A stretch of DNA of 64,000 nucleotides from an uncultured Methanomassiliicoccales archaeon (GCA_938004075.1 CALKWP010000013.1:1-64000); one strand, 5' to 3'; shown: positions 9,354 to 18,049, numbered from the stretch's first letter. The notes: generated by a model not told the origin, from the sequence alone. Numbers and translations are program-made.

Positions 9354-10031
9354 GTGAGATTGATACCTGTAATGACAATAAAGTCCGGCCGAGTCGTGGT
9401 CGTGGAGAACGGGCGGTACGCGCCCCTGGACGGGCCCGGTGGAGAAAACTGGAATCCGGTCGAGTTCGTCAGCGGCATGAATTTGCCTGGCGAGGAGATA
9501 TTCATAATAGACATAGACGGCTTGGAGAGAAATTCCCCCGACATGGAGGCAGTCAAGCGCATAGCCTCTGCAAAGGACGTATGGCTCGATGCTGGCACCG
9601 GAACGGTGGATGACATGATGGACCTCTTCGTCTCTGACGCAACCAAGGTCGTGATGGGCACAGCGAACATGGACTCGCTGGATGAATTGATGGAGGCCCT
9701 GGAAATATCCGATGACGTGATTTTCTCGATTGGATATGATGGGGGCATTGTCAGCGCCGAACCTTCCTTATCGGGAAAAGGCCCAGAGGCCCTGGAAGGC
9801 ATGGGGGAAGTTCTTCAGAAAGCTGTCGGGCTGTTCTTCGACCTGGGCGGCATAAGGGACAGCAAGCCTATCGATATCGAGACAGTGTCAAAATTGGCAG
9901 GGCGTTTCAAGGAATTTTACGTCTGCGGCCATGTGACGAAAGCTAACCTCCAGGCGCTGGAAGCAGCCGGAGTTGCCGGGGTTCTGATGGATTTCAGGGA
10001 GATGGGAGTGGAACAGGATGAGCGAGCTTGA
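9354..10031 (+). CDS. HisA/HisF-like TIM-barrel protein (archaeal hisAF family)
   Basis: Starting at GTG 9354 the protein opens RLIPVMTIKSGRVVVVENGR, which matches the first beta strand of HisA-type barrels (IPVIDLKxGxVV). A start at ATG 9372 would cut into this strand. About 225 residues follow, with later barrel-like segments such as DLGGIRDSKPI and AAGVAGVLMDF. The archaeal HisA-like paralogue family lacks a settled biochemical role; a methanogen relative is linked to methanofuran/pterin-type metabolism only by context. No histidine genes are nearby. It overlaps the next gene by 14 bp, so the two are probably co-transcribed. Confidence 0.75.
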   Translation: MRLIPVMTIKSGRVVVVENGRYAPLDGPGGENWNPVEFVSGMNLPGEEIFIIDIDGLERNSPDMEAVKRIASAKDVWLDAGTGTVDDMMDLFVSDATKVVMGTANMDSLDELMEALEISDDVIFSIGYDGGIVSAEPSLSGKGPEALEGMGEVLQKAVGLFFDLGGIRDSKPIDIETVSKLAGRFKEFYVCGHVTKANLQALEAAGVAGVLMDFREMGVEQDERA

Positions 10032-10494
10032 GGTGGCAATTGCCCAGGTATTCAGGAAGAAAGGGAAATCCTCCATGCCGGAGAGTGATTTCGTTTTCGC
10101 CATATCCATGGATTTCAGGTGGTTCACCCCCAAAGAGGCACAGAAGCTTCTTGATCTGGGACTCGAGAGCCAGTTGTTGACTGTTGAAGATGGCAAGGTC
10201 AAACCCACATTCGATTATCAAACCGTCGAAATACCCAGGGGATATGCTCCCGGCCAGGAATTGCTGGAGAGAACGCCGGAACCCAAAGGCCTATTCATGA
10301 AGATGGTGGATGAGATGGCAAAGGCCGCGTCCATGCCCGCGAAGGACATCATCTCCCAGGTGAACATGGTCCAGGACCGCATGGGCATCGACATCGAGGT
10401 CGCGGCATTGGTTGTGGCCAGGAACCTCGGGATAGACATGCCCGGCTACCTTGATTCAGTCGAGGAAGATATCGGCAAGAGATACAAGAAATGA
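10018..10494 (+). CDS. DUF2240 family archaeal protein
   Basis: This 158-residue soluble protein begins MSELEVAIAQVFRKKGK and ends with a basic tail. The segment FRWFTPKEAQKLLDLGLESQ and the C-terminal DRMGIDIEVAALVVARNLG are typical of DUF2240, an archaea-wide family with a winged-helix-like N-terminal half. Function is unknown. The ATG lies 14 bp inside the end of the HisA-like gene, indicating translational coupling. Confidence 0.75.
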   Translation: MSELEVAIAQVFRKKGKSSMPESDFVFAISMDFRWFTPKEAQKLLDLGLESQLLTVEDGKVKPTFDYQTVEIPRGYAPGQELLERTPEPKGLFMKMVDEMAKAASMPAKDIISQVNMVQDRMGIDIEVAALVVARNLGIDMPGYLDSVEEDIGKRYKK

Positions 10495-11247
10495 TCAGCC
10501 GATGTATCTCAGCTCATCGGACTTGGTCACCGGCGGCTTTATCTCGTTCAGGCTGGCAGTGAGGTCGTCAATCTCTTTTGAGTGCTGCTCGAGTTCTGTG
10601 AAGTCCATTTCAACGCCAATCAGTTTGCCCAGTATCTCGAGTATCGCCTGCGCGCTCTTTGGGTCCGAGAAATATCCTGACGTCTCTCCCATGAGGCATG
10701 CCGCTTCGATGCTCCTGAGCTGCCCGAGGCCTAGCAGAAGCCCGGCGGCGCCGACAATGCCGCCCGCGGGCTCATCCCTGGAAAACTCCACGCCCGCGTC
10801 TTTGAGTTCGGTCACGAAACCGGGCGTTGTCGCTGCGCCAAGCACGCGCGGCTGGCTCACGAGCTTGCCGACGCTCCATCCGCCTAGGGTGTAGAGCCTC
10901 GAGCCCTTGAACTTCTGGAATATGTCCAGCACTTCATAAGAGATGTCGTACTGGCCTTCCTGGGATATGCCCTGGTAATCGCCTGATAATATGATTATGT
11001 CCGGGCCGTCCTCGCGCTTGTGATAGTAAAGATCGTTGGAGACGAGCCGTATCACGCCGTCATTGCCAATGAGAACCTGGGGCGGAAAATGCTTCGAGTA
11101 GATGCTGATGAACTTCTTGGCGCCGAGCTTGGAAATCATGTGCTCGGCTGCAAGCTTGCCAACATTGCCAACGCCTGGAAGTCCTTCCACGAGTATCGGC
11201 TTGCGGAGCTCGGGCTCCTCATGTGTTACTATCAGCAAGTCTTTCAT
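10495..11247 (-). CDS. PAC2-family proteasome assembly chaperone-like protein
   Basis: This 250-residue protein has the PAC2 hallmark VEGLPGVGNVGKLAAEHMI near the N-terminus, FPPQVLIGNDGVI, and GGWSVGKL/AGLLLGLGQ segments. Archaeal homologues (PbaA/PbaB) assist or resemble proteasome assembly factors. The last part (about 215-245) is predicted helical. Its start overlaps the nop10 stop (ATGA), so it is the last gene of the L44e-S27e-aIF2a-Nop10 operon, an arrangement conserved in many Euryarchaeota. Confidence 0.88.
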   Translation of the reverse strand: MKDLLIVTHEEPELRKPILVEGLPGVGNVGKLAAEHMISKLGAKKFISIYSKHFPPQVLIGNDGVIRLVSNDLYYHKREDGPDIIILSGDYQGISQEGQYDISYEVLDIFQKFKGSRLYTLGGWSVGKLVSQPRVLGAATTPGFVTELKDAGVEFSRDEPAGGIVGAAGLLLGLGQLRSIEAACLMGETSGYFSDPKSAQAILEILGKLIGVEMDFTELEQHSKEIDDLTASLNEIKPPVTKSDELRYIG

Positions 11248-11420
11248 TCGGTCGCCTCCTCCTCAACCATCTTCTTCAACCGCCTTCTGTATTTGCCATA
11301 GCGGTCCTCAGGCGAGAATCGCGGCGGGTGTGGAGTCATCGTGCGGCCGCCGCATTTCGGGCATTCATTGCGCAGGGAATATGCGGAGCATGACATGCAT
11401 CTTGACAGGTTTACATCCAT
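11244..11420 (-). CDS. nop10: H/ACA ribonucleoprotein protein Nop10
   Basis: This 58-residue protein is too small for routine ORF calling. It reads MDVNLSRCMSCSAYSLRNEC and continues with a second CxxC (CPKCGG), then PHPPRFSPEDRYGKYRRR, the Nop10 hallmark. Nop10 binds Cbf5 in H/ACA RNPs that pseudouridylate rRNA and tRNA. The zinc ribbon uses four Cys. The start lies 1 nt beyond the aIF2-alpha stop and the stop overlaps the PAC2 ATG, so it is tightly coupled in the operon. Confidence 0.95.
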   Translation of the reverse strand: MDVNLSRCMSCSAYSLRNECPKCGGRTMTPHPPRFSPEDRYGKYRRRLKKMVEEEATE

Positions 11421-11421
11421 C

Positions 11422-12195
11422 TCAAGACCTCTCGAACTTGGCCGTGCCGCCGCATCTCTGAATCTCCTTGACGGCTTTGTCCGCGGCTTTTCTTAAAAGG
11501 TCCTCGGCGATCTTGAACTCGGCCGCAATGGCGACTATGCGGTACTTGGGGGCACCGACATACTGTATTTTGATATTCTCGGAATCGCCCACCTCTTCGG
11601 CTTTAGCCAGCGCAATTTTTATCTTGTCTATGCCGTCGCCGCCGGGACAGGTGAGTTCTATGATGCCGTCCACCTTGGCCATTGATACCGTGACATTGTC
11701 CTTGGCCACCTTTATGAATTCCTCGACCCACGGGCCTTTGAAGGACTTTGGTAGCGCGCCGTCCTCTGCAGCGGCCTCGAAGGCCGTGTAGTGGTCGCCG
11801 TACTCCTCTATGATTTCTTTGCTGTAATTGGACCTGAAATCATCAACAGTCATGGAAAGGCGCTCCGCGACAATCTCGATTAGCTTGGCCGCCTTCTGCT
11901 CGTTCTTCCACTGCTGTATCTTCTCGCGCTTCTGGTGGGCGTTGACCTTCTTAAGCGAAAGGTCGATGTGACCCTTTGAGGAGTCTACTGTCATCACTTT
12001 GCACACGACACGCTGCCCGTCGCGGACATAGTCGCTCATGCGCTTGACCCAGCCCGTCGCGATTTCCGCGACGTGGATGAATCCTTCCTTTCCCGGATAC
12101 TCCTCCAGTTCAACGAAGGCGCCGAAACTGCGGACGCTCTTCACCGTGGCGACAACGAGATCGCCTTCCTCCGGAAAAGACAGCTGCGGGTCCAT
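11422..12195 (-). CDS. translation initiation factor aIF2 alpha subunit
   Basis: The 257-residue protein has the three eIF2-alpha parts. An S1 domain spans residues 8-80 (GDLVVATVKSVRSFGAFVEL, then EGFIHVAEIA). A helical domain spans about 85-175 and a C-terminal alpha-beta domain about 175-257. aIF2, a trimer of alpha, beta and gamma, brings initiator tRNA to the small subunit. Length is typical. Its ATG overlaps the S27e stop by one base (TAATG). Confidence 0.95.
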   Translation of the reverse strand: MDPQLSFPEEGDLVVATVKSVRSFGAFVELEEYPGKEGFIHVAEIATGWVKRMSDYVRDGQRVVCKVMTVDSSKGHIDLSLKKVNAHQKREKIQQWKNEQKAAKLIEIVAERLSMTVDDFRSNYSKEIIEEYGDHYTAFEAAAEDGALPKSFKGPWVEEFIKVAKDNVTVSMAKVDGIIELTCPGGDGIDKIKIALAKAEEVGDSENIKIQYVGAPKYRIVAIAAEFKIAEDLLRKAADKAVKEIQRCGGTAKFERS

Positions 12196-12380
12196 TATCC
12201 TACGACCTCGACAATCTCGGCCTTTATCTCGGCCTTACCGCCGGTGGGCTTGGCAAGGGTGGAGCCGCATGCCTGGCATTGAACCTTGGTCGCCGCCTTC
12301 ACGAAAATTATCTGCTTGTTGTTGCAGTCCGGGCATTTGATCTCCACGAACTTCGCTTCCTTGGCTTCGGGTTTTGACAT
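12195..12380 (-). CDS. 30S ribosomal protein S27e
   Basis: From ATG 12380 the product is 61 residues with a four-Cys zinc ribbon (CPDCNN...CQACGS) and the family segment FVEIKCPDC. A GGAGG sits 7 nt before this ATG. The ATG at 12386 touches the same GGAGG, so 12380 is preferred. The gene overlaps or abuts L44e upstream and aIF2-alpha downstream. Confidence 0.94.
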   Translation of the reverse strand: MSKPEAKEAKFVEIKCPDCNNKQIIFVKAATKVQCQACGSTLAKPTGGKAEIKAEIVEVVG

Positions 12381-12382
12381 CT

Positions 12383-12664
12383 TCATCCCTCCGTGAGCTC
12401 GAATTTCTTGGCCCTGATGGCTGCCGGCTGAACGTATTTCTTGCAGGTGTTGCATTTGTAGCGGAGCCATACCCTCTTGGTCGGCTTTTCGCGGCCCTCT
12501 GGCTTCGGCCTTGGGAAACCCCCGTATCCGGAGGTGACTTTCCTGAATCTCCTCTGACCCCATTTCAACTCGCTCGCTTTCTTCTTCTTCACCCTTTCGA
12601 CGTCATGGGCGGTGTGCTTCTTGCACTTGGGGCAGTACATGTTCACTTTTCTTGGAAGTTTCAT
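12383..12664 (-). CDS. 50S ribosomal protein L44e
   Basis: The 93-residue product starts MKLPRKVNMYCPKCKKHTAH and carries two CxxC pairs (CPKC, CNTC), a central GYGGFPRPKPEG loop and a basic body, all typical of L44e. The longer in-frame start at 12721 lies next to the TATA element and is not credible; ATG 12688 is possible but does not match family N-termini. First gene of the five-gene operon running to PAC2. Confidence 0.94.
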   Translation of the reverse strand: MKLPRKVNMYCPKCKKHTAHDVERVKKKKASELKWGQRRFRKVTSGYGGFPRPKPEGREKPTKRVWLRYKCNTCKKYVQPAAIRAKKFELTEG

Positions 12665-12721
12665 ACGAATCCTACCTTCTTTTTTCATCTGCTCTGGCAG
12701 TGGGACGTCATGTAGCAGCAT

Positions 12722-12734
12722 ACTCTATATATAG
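12722..12734 (-). promoter_or_regulatory. TATA promoter of the L44e-S27e-aIF2a-Nop10-PAC2 operon
   Basis: On the reverse strand CCTATATATAGAGT lies about 65 nt before the L44e ATG, leaving a leader of about 35-40 nt that includes a GGTAGG-like site. Confidence 0.6.
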
Positions 12735-12761
12735 GTTTTTATGAGTAAATAAGCACGAAAT

Positions 12762-13913
12762 TTAGATGAAAGTCAGAAAAAGCCAGTACACTGCCAGGTT
12801 CATGACGGTCAACGGGGCGCCCACCCTCGCGAACTCCATGAAACCGATTGCCCTGTTGCCCCGCGCCTCCGCGTTCTGCAGGATGATCAGATTGCTCGCT
12901 GCCCCGATTATGAGGAAGTTACCTGCGATGGTGCTGCCCGCCACGAGCGCCATCATCTCCCGTGTGCCTGCACCCAGGCCAATCATGACAGGGAGGTAAA
13001 GCGCCACAAGCGGGACATTGCACATGACCTGGCTGAGGATGACGCTCAGGACCAGTATCACAGCTATTGACAGAAGGTTGAACTCGGTCCTCTGGATGAG
13101 GTATTGCAGAACCCCGGAATCCCATACTGCCGACATGAGGATGAACAGGGAGGCGAAGAAGATCAGTGTTCCCCAATCAACCTTCCGCACTATGGCCCTG
13201 CGGTCCTTGGAAAACAGGAGCACGGGGGCAACCGTCACCAGGGCGATGTAGGTCAGCTTGAAATCCGCGCCCAGGCCGGCTGATACCAGGATTATCTTGA
13301 GGGAAATCATGGCCAGGAGCAGTACCAGGGAGACCTTGCACAGCTTGGCCAGATATTGGTCCTTGATGAGAACCACATGATCTATCTCCGCCGGCTTCCC
13401 GAAATCCTTCTTGAAGACGAACTTGAGCCATAGATAAGCGATTAGAAGATTCACCAGCGTCGGGAGGATGAGGTATCTCCCGAACGTGACGAACGGGTCG
13501 GCTATGCCGCCGTTGACTGCCACAAGAAGGTTCTGCGGATTGCCGATGGGGCTCATCGCCCCTCCGATGGTCACCGCGAAAGCCAGGCCGAAGAGCAGGG
13601 GCTTGCTGCTGACGCGGTTCCTGGTTGCGATGTAGAGCATAAGCGGCGTTCCCACGATGGCGATGACATCGTTCATCATTATCGCCGAGATTATTCCGAT
13701 GCCGAAGATGGTGAGAAAAACGATTTTATCAACGGACCGAGCTTTCCCGTATATCCAAATCGCAATCTGGCTGAGATAACCGGACCTGTCCAGGGCCTCG
13801 CCCACCACGAACATGCAGAACAGGAAGGCGATAACATCCAGGTTGACAGCGGCAAGCACCTGGACCGGGGAGAAGAACCCAGAGAATACCATCACCATGG
13901 CGCCTATGGTCAT
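12762..13913 (-). CDS. ArsB/NhaD/SLC13-type ion permease, N-terminus uncertain
   Basis: From ATG 13913 the protein has 383 residues and about ten hydrophobic helices. Features of the ion-transporter superfamily are MMNDVIAIVGTPLMLYIA (about 78-95) and GGAMSPIGNPQNLLVA (about 117-132). These resemble ArsB/NhaD and YbiR-type permeases, so the substrate could be arsenite, Na+/H+ or an organic anion. The open frame runs 30 codons further upstream and encodes another hydrophobic helix (LNYFPVIVLAGVITAIAV). This stretch has no ATG, GTG or TTG, but a CTG at 14003 sits 5 nt after GGAGGG. A CTG start giving a 413-residue protein is therefore possible. Confidence 0.8.
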   Translation of the reverse strand: MTIGAMVMVFSGFFSPVQVLAAVNLDVIAFLFCMFVVGEALDRSGYLSQIAIWIYGKARSVDKIVFLTIFGIGIISAIMMNDVIAIVGTPLMLYIATRNRVSSKPLLFGLAFAVTIGGAMSPIGNPQNLLVAVNGGIADPFVTFGRYLILPTLVNLLIAYLWLKFVFKKDFGKPAEIDHVVLIKDQYLAKLCKVSLVLLLAMISLKIILVSAGLGADFKLTYIALVTVAPVLLFSKDRRAIVRKVDWGTLIFFASLFILMSAVWDSGVLQYLIQRTEFNLLSIAVILVLSVILSQVMCNVPLVALYLPVMIGLGAGTREMMALVAGSTIAGNFLIIGAASNLIILQNAEARGNRAIGFMEFARVGAPLTVMNLAVYWLFLTFI

Positions 13914-14029
13914 GGCATGCCATATCTTGTAACGCGTACCGTAACCCCTGACGGCAATGGCGGTTATGACGCCAGCCAGGACTATAACTGGAAAGTAGTT
14001 CAGCCCATCCCTCCGGCCATGTCAGGAAC

Positions 14030-14764
14030 TCAGGACTGGTTCTCTGTGAAGTATTCAGCGAGGTTGAGGCCTTTCTTGGCGATGAGGCTGTTGGGTTTTA
14101 TCTCCAACGCCTTGTTGAACAGCGGGACGGCTTCATTGAACCTGCCAAGCCCCTCCAGAGCCGCGCCCTTCTTGCCCAGCGCGTCAGGATTGTTGGGGTC
14201 CAGGGATATCGCCTTGTCGAAGTACTGCATTGCCTCTTCCAGCTTGCCCATTGTCACCAAGGCGGAAGCTTTCTTCGCCCATGCCTCGGACTTGCTGGAA
14301 TCCTTGCTTATCATGGCCTCGGCCTTCGAAAGCTCGGCCATGGCCTTGTCCAGGCGGTTCTGGGCGGTCTTGAGGTCCTTGGCTGCCAGCGGGTGCTTGG
14401 GAGCGAGTTTCGCAGCCTTTCCAAGCAGCTCGGTGGCTTTGACGCAATCCCCGTAGAACATCTGAGTGTATCCCTTGAAATGAAGTTCGTTGGCCGCAAT
14501 CATGTCGACCTGCTCCTGGCAGTACGCTTCCAGGTCGGACTTCCCGGCCTTCTGGGCAATGCCCTTGAGCTTAGTGAATACTTCAGGGGAATCAAGCGGC
14601 CTCTCGAATGCCTCATCAACCTCAAGAAGCTTCTGGCGGATGACGTCCAGCGCCATGCTGTCGCCCGGACCGCCGCTCAATCCGTCGATGACCTTCATTA
14701 TGGCCTCGGTCGTTCCCTTTATGCTCAGCGTCACATCCAGATTCTTAAGTTCTTCAAGAGACAT
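14030..14764 (-). CDS. tetratricopeptide repeat protein
   Basis: This 244-residue protein is almost wholly helical. Clear TPR units lie in the second half: about residues 145-178 (EAWAKKASALVTMGKLEEAM, AISLDPNNPDAL) and 179-212 (KKGAALEGLGRFNEAVPLFN, ALEIKPNSL). Weaker units precede them. TPR arrays mediate protein-protein contacts, and no partner can be named. No signal peptide is seen. The gene is divergent from trm112. Confidence 0.85.
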   Translation of the reverse strand: MSLEELKNLDVTLSIKGTTEAIMKVIDGLSGGPGDSMALDVIRQKLLEVDEAFERPLDSPEVFTKLKGIAQKAGKSDLEAYCQEQVDMIAANELHFKGYTQMFYGDCVKATELLGKAAKLAPKHPLAAKDLKTAQNRLDKAMAELSKAEAMISKDSSKSEAWAKKASALVTMGKLEEAMQYFDKAISLDPNNPDALGKKGAALEGLGRFNEAVPLFNKALEIKPNSLIAKKGLNLAEYFTENQS

Positions 14765-14858
14765 ATATTCGCCCCGTTAGGGAATAACCGGAGGGGGTTA
14801 TGAGATTTTCCGTCGGGGGAATCCTTTTAACCCCGCTGACCATTATTGTGCCGATAAC

Positions 14859-15047
14859 ATGAAGCGCCAGATGCTCGACATAATCTGCTGCCCGGTGTGC
14901 AAGGGCGACCTCGACCTCAAGGTCGACAAAGAGGACAAAGTGGAGATACTGGCCGGCTTTTTGACATGCAAGAAGTGCAAGTTCGATTATCCAATTGAAG
15001 ACGGCATACCAAATCTTCTGCCACCCGAACTCCAGAAGCTATTGTAA
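14859..15047 (+). CDS. Trm112-family small zinc-binding protein
   Basis: This 62-residue protein has Cys pairs at CCPVC and CKKC, and the segment FDYPIEDGIPNLLPPE near the C-terminus is the Trm112p hallmark. In eukaryotes and Haloferax, Trm112 binds and activates several methyltransferases acting on tRNA, rRNA and release factor. The HemK/Mtq2-like methyltransferase at 21133-21720 is a plausible client by family knowledge. A TTTTAA element at 14825-14830 lies about 30 nt upstream. Confidence 0.9.
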   Translation: MKRQMLDIICCPVCKGDLDLKVDKEDKVEILAGFLTCKKCKFDYPIEDGIPNLLPPELQKLL

Positions 15048-15054
15048 TTCGCTG

Positions 15055-15570
15055 TCAGATGAACATTCCCTGGGCCTCGATTATGCCAGCGGCATCAATG
15101 GCCTTCTCGTATTCTTCCAGCGGTTCCCTGTTGAGAGTGAGGAAAGTGTTCCCCCATGTGAATTTTGAGAGCAGTTCCTCTGCCTGGGGGCGATACCCGA
15201 GGATTATCAGCGCGGCCGCAAAGGCCTCCACGCTGGAAAGGATGAACGGCTTCCCGTAATTGACTGGATTCGCTGCAACAAGGAAGGGGAGAGCCCTCTG
15301 CCTGGAGTCCTTTATCCCGGCCGGAAAATCATCGCCCGTCTCCTTCCAGGAAAGGTCCAGGACCGCGATTCCGGACTTCCTAGCAATCTCCAGGTCGTCT
15401 CTCGATATGACCTTGCGGGTTGTCGGCATCAGAACAAGGGATGCGGGGGGAAGGGCATTGAGCTTGAAGACCTGCCTGGCAAGGTTGAACCTTGCCAGCT
15501 TGCGGCCGCTGCACTTCTTGGGGTCGCATTGCTTGCCGTCGAAGAAGTATAGAGGTATCGTTCCGGGCAT
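15055..15570 (-). CDS. 16S rRNA aminocarboxypropyltransferase Tsr3 (DUF367)
   Basis: This 171-residue protein begins with the RLI-like N-terminal segment (PLYFFDGKQCDPKKCSGRKL) and contains LDLSWKETG and RALPFLVAANPVNYGKP, characteristic of Tsr3. The enzyme transfers the acp group from SAM to a hypermodified uridine in helix 31 of small-subunit rRNA. Length is normal. It is convergent with trm112, with only a 7-bp gap. Confidence 0.92.
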   Translation of the reverse strand: MPGTIPLYFFDGKQCDPKKCSGRKLARFNLARQVFKLNALPPASLVLMPTTRKVISRDDLEIARKSGIAVLDLSWKETGDDFPAGIKDSRQRALPFLVAANPVNYGKPFILSSVEAFAAALIILGYRPQAEELLSKFTWGNTFLTLNREPLEEYEKAIDAAGIIEAQGMFI

Positions 15571-15708
15571 ATCAATCCCTGAAAGATAGGGGTGACGGCC
15601 ATAATAATGTTTGCCGGAGGCGGGAATTCAAGCGCATATTTACAAAAAATCGGCAAAGATATGGTACAAGTTAAATCATTGAAACGCTTGAGGGGTGACG
15701 GTGAGCAA

Positions 15709-16743
15709 ATGACCGTTAAAGTTGCCATAAATGGCTACGGGACCATAGGAAAGCGCGTTGCGGATGCTGTCTCCAAACAGGATGACATGGAGATTATCGG
15801 CGTGGTGAAGACCCGCCCGACATCGGAGGCCAGGCTTGCGATCAAGAAGGGATACAAGCTTTACGTAGCCAAGGACGGGATGCAAGCTTTCAAAGACGCT
15901 GGCATTGATGTGGCCGGCACCGCGGAGGAGCTTTTTAAGATGGCCGATATAATCGTGGACTGCACCCCTGGGAAGAAGAAGGAAGGCGGAACCACGGGCG
16001 AGGATTATCTCAAGATCTACAGGGAACTGGGCAAGAAGGCGCTGTTCCAGGGAGGGGAGAAGCACAAACTGACCAACCTTTCCTTCAACTCGACAGCCAA
16101 TTATTCTGAATCATATGGCAAGGATTATGCGCGGGTCGTCTCGTGCAACACAACCGGCCTGTGCAGGACCCTCTACCCGCTCCAGCAGGCATTCGGAATC
16201 GAGAATGTCATGGCAGTCATGATTAGGCGCGCCGCGGACCCATACGATTCCAAGAACGGCCCGATAAACGCCATCGAGCCGGAAGTTAAGGTGCCCAGCC
16301 ACCATGGCCCGGATGCGCAGAGCTGCATGCCCGGGCTCAACATCCAGTCAATGGCAGTGAAGGTCCCGACGACGCTTATGCATATGCACCAGCTTGCGGT
16401 GAAGCTGAAAAAGCCGGCGACGACGGCCGATGTGCTCAAAGTCTGGGAAAAGGCCCCCAGGGTCATATTCGTCAGCACCAAGGACGGGGTGAAATCAACC
16501 GCCCAGGTGATGGAACTCGCCAAGGACATGGGCAGGGACCGCGCCGACCTCTACGAGATTGCGATTTGGAAGGACGGCGTCAACGTTGTCGGTGACATGC
16601 TGTACTACACCCAGGCGATACACCAGGAATCGGATGTAGTGCCTGAGAACGTGGACTGCATCAGGGCGCTGTGCGGGCTGGAGAAGGACGGAAAGAAGAG
16701 CCAGGCAAAGACAGACAAGGCAATGGGAATATGCAGGGCGTGA
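15709..16743 (+). CDS. archaeal type II glyceraldehyde-3-phosphate dehydrogenase
   Basis: From ATG 15709 (GGTGAG upstream) the product is 344 residues and begins MTVKVAINGYGTIGKRVADA, the NAD(P)-binding fold. The catalytic Cys is in VSCNTTGLCR (about 146), and HHGPDAQSCMPGLNIQSMA follows, as in archaeal phosphorylating GAPDH. An upstream in-frame ATG at 15592 adds 39 unrelated residues and is rejected. Role: reversible oxidation of glyceraldehyde 3-phosphate, mostly gluconeogenic in many archaea. It is probably co-transcribed with the HD gene 4 nt downstream. Confidence 0.95.
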   Translation: MTVKVAINGYGTIGKRVADAVSKQDDMEIIGVVKTRPTSEARLAIKKGYKLYVAKDGMQAFKDAGIDVAGTAEELFKMADIIVDCTPGKKKEGGTTGEDYLKIYRELGKKALFQGGEKHKLTNLSFNSTANYSESYGKDYARVVSCNTTGLCRTLYPLQQAFGIENVMAVMIRRAADPYDSKNGPINAIEPEVKVPSHHGPDAQSCMPGLNIQSMAVKVPTTLMHMHQLAVKLKKPATTADVLKVWEKAPRVIFVSTKDGVKSTAQVMELAKDMGRDRADLYEIAIWKDGVNVVGDMLYYTQAIHQESDVVPENVDCIRALCGLEKDGKKSQAKTDKAMGICRA

Positions 16744-16747
16744 ACTC

Positions 16748-17326
16748 ATGATTTCAGAGAAAGAGATTGAGAAGCTGTTCGGGGAATATCTTGGCCAGAT
16801 TAAGGACAAGAAGATGCGGAATATGACAGTGAAAGTCTGGGTGGATGGCTGCAAGCAGGGCGGTTGGACCTCCGTGAAGCAGCTGGAGAAGATGCCCTAC
16901 ACACTGCTCACGGAAACCTACGGCGTCAATTTCATCGAGCACACGATTGCAGTGACGAGAGGCGCCATGGAACTGGCAAAGGCCCAGCTGGACAATTACA
17001 AGAAAATGCCCTACAAGATTGACATGGACCGGTTGATTGTCGGCGGCCTTCTGCACGATGTGGGAAAGCTGGTTGAGACGGAACCGGACGGAAAGGGCGG
17101 TTACAGGAAATCCAGGGCCGGCGCATGCCTCCGGCACCCGGTATCGGGCACTGTCATGGCCAAGATGGCCGGGTTCTCCGATGAAATCGCGAACACCATC
17201 GCCTGCCACGCCAAGGAGGGCGAGGGCGCGCCCCAGGTCATTGAAACGGTGTTCATTCACCAGGCGGATTTCGCGACATTCAACCCGCTGGTCATGATGA
17301 ACGGCGGGAAACTCATTCAAGATTGA
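16748..17326 (+). CDS. HD-domain metal-dependent phosphohydrolase
   Basis: This 192-residue protein has an HD domain: GLLHDVGK (HD near residue 103), H at EHTIAVTRGAM upstream, HPVSG, and CHAKEGEG downstream, giving the H...HD...H/D metal ligands. Substrate (nucleotide or phosphoester) is unknown. It follows GAPDH closely, so a shared transcript is likely. Its 3' end overlaps the convergent trmJ by 10 bp. Confidence 0.85.
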   Translation: MISEKEIEKLFGEYLGQIKDKKMRNMTVKVWVDGCKQGGWTSVKQLEKMPYTLLTETYGVNFIEHTIAVTRGAMELAKAQLDNYKKMPYKIDMDRLIVGGLLHDVGKLVETEPDGKGGYRKSRAGACLRHPVSGTVMAKMAGFSDEIANTIACHAKEGEGAPQVIETVFIHQADFATFNPLVMMNGGKLIQD

Positions 17327-18030
17327 TCCTTCAGGCGCTTGATTGATTTCGAGGCCCTGCTGAAAACGCCGGCAAGGGTGTGAAATTCAGTGCTTGAGAG
17401 CCCGGCCCTTGCAACTATCTTGCGGAACATTATGCGGGTCTTCGCTTTCTTGTGCGGTGGATATTTGATGTCTTCCAAGAGGTCGGAGAACAGCTTGTTC
17501 ATCACTTCCTTCTCCTTGGAGGCCGCAAGTTTCTTCCGCTTGGGCTTGGTCCCCGCATTGTACAATTCATAGAATACAACTGTGCAGGCATGGGAGAGGT
17601 TCATTATCGGGTTTATCTCATGCGTCGGGATGGTCACCAGTATGTCGCATTTCTTCAGCTCCTCGTTGTAAAGGCCGTAATCCTCCCTGCCGAAAAGAAC
17701 CCCCACTTTGCCAATCTTGCCGGAAAGATGCTCGGCCAGCTGCTTCGGGGTTATGGGCTCGCGGAGGAATTTTTTCTCATTATCGGTGGGCTGGCCGGAG
17801 GTCCCGATCACGATGTCCATGCCTTCAATCGCCTCGTCCAGCGTTCTGACTGTCTTTGAGCCATCAAGAACGAACCGGCCGTGCTTCGCGTACCTGAACG
17901 CGTCGTCCCCGAGCTCGCATGGGTTGACGAGCACAAGTTTGTCCAAGCCGAAGTTGCTCATGGCCCTGCAAACTGAGCCGATGTTCCCGGGAAATTTCGG
18001 CTGGACCAGTATTACTGTGATATCGGGCAT
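17317..18030 (-). CDS. TrmJ-like SPOUT tRNA 2'-O-methyltransferase
   Basis: This 237-residue protein opens VILVQPKFPGNIGSVCRAMS, and the SPOUT knot motifs GVLFGREDYGLYNEEL and IPTHEINPIMNLSHACTVV are classic for the TrmJ/TrMet(Xm) group, which methylates the ribose of nucleotide 32 in tRNA using SAM. A C-terminal helical extension (about 165-237) is present. A symmetric TATA element at 18050-18059 serves it and truA, leaving no leader. Confidence 0.92.
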   Translation of the reverse strand: MPDITVILVQPKFPGNIGSVCRAMSNFGLDKLVLVNPCELGDDAFRYAKHGRFVLDGSKTVRTLDEAIEGMDIVIGTSGQPTDNEKKFLREPITPKQLAEHLSGKIGKVGVLFGREDYGLYNEELKKCDILVTIPTHEINPIMNLSHACTVVFYELYNAGTKPKRKKLAASKEKEVMNKLFSDLLEDIKYPPHKKAKTRIMFRKIVARAGLSSTEFHTLAGVFSRASKSIKRLKDQS

Positions 18031-18049
18031 CGCGCCCCCATAGAGTCGG

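Noticed and set aside
9354..10031. Histidine biosynthesis gene hisA or hisF
   Set aside because: The first strand fits the HisA-like fold, but the rest diverges from true HisA/HisF and no other his gene is nearby.
12722..12734. L44e start at 12721 as the longest open frame
   Set aside because: The TATA element sits right there, and family N-termini match the internal ATG at 12664.
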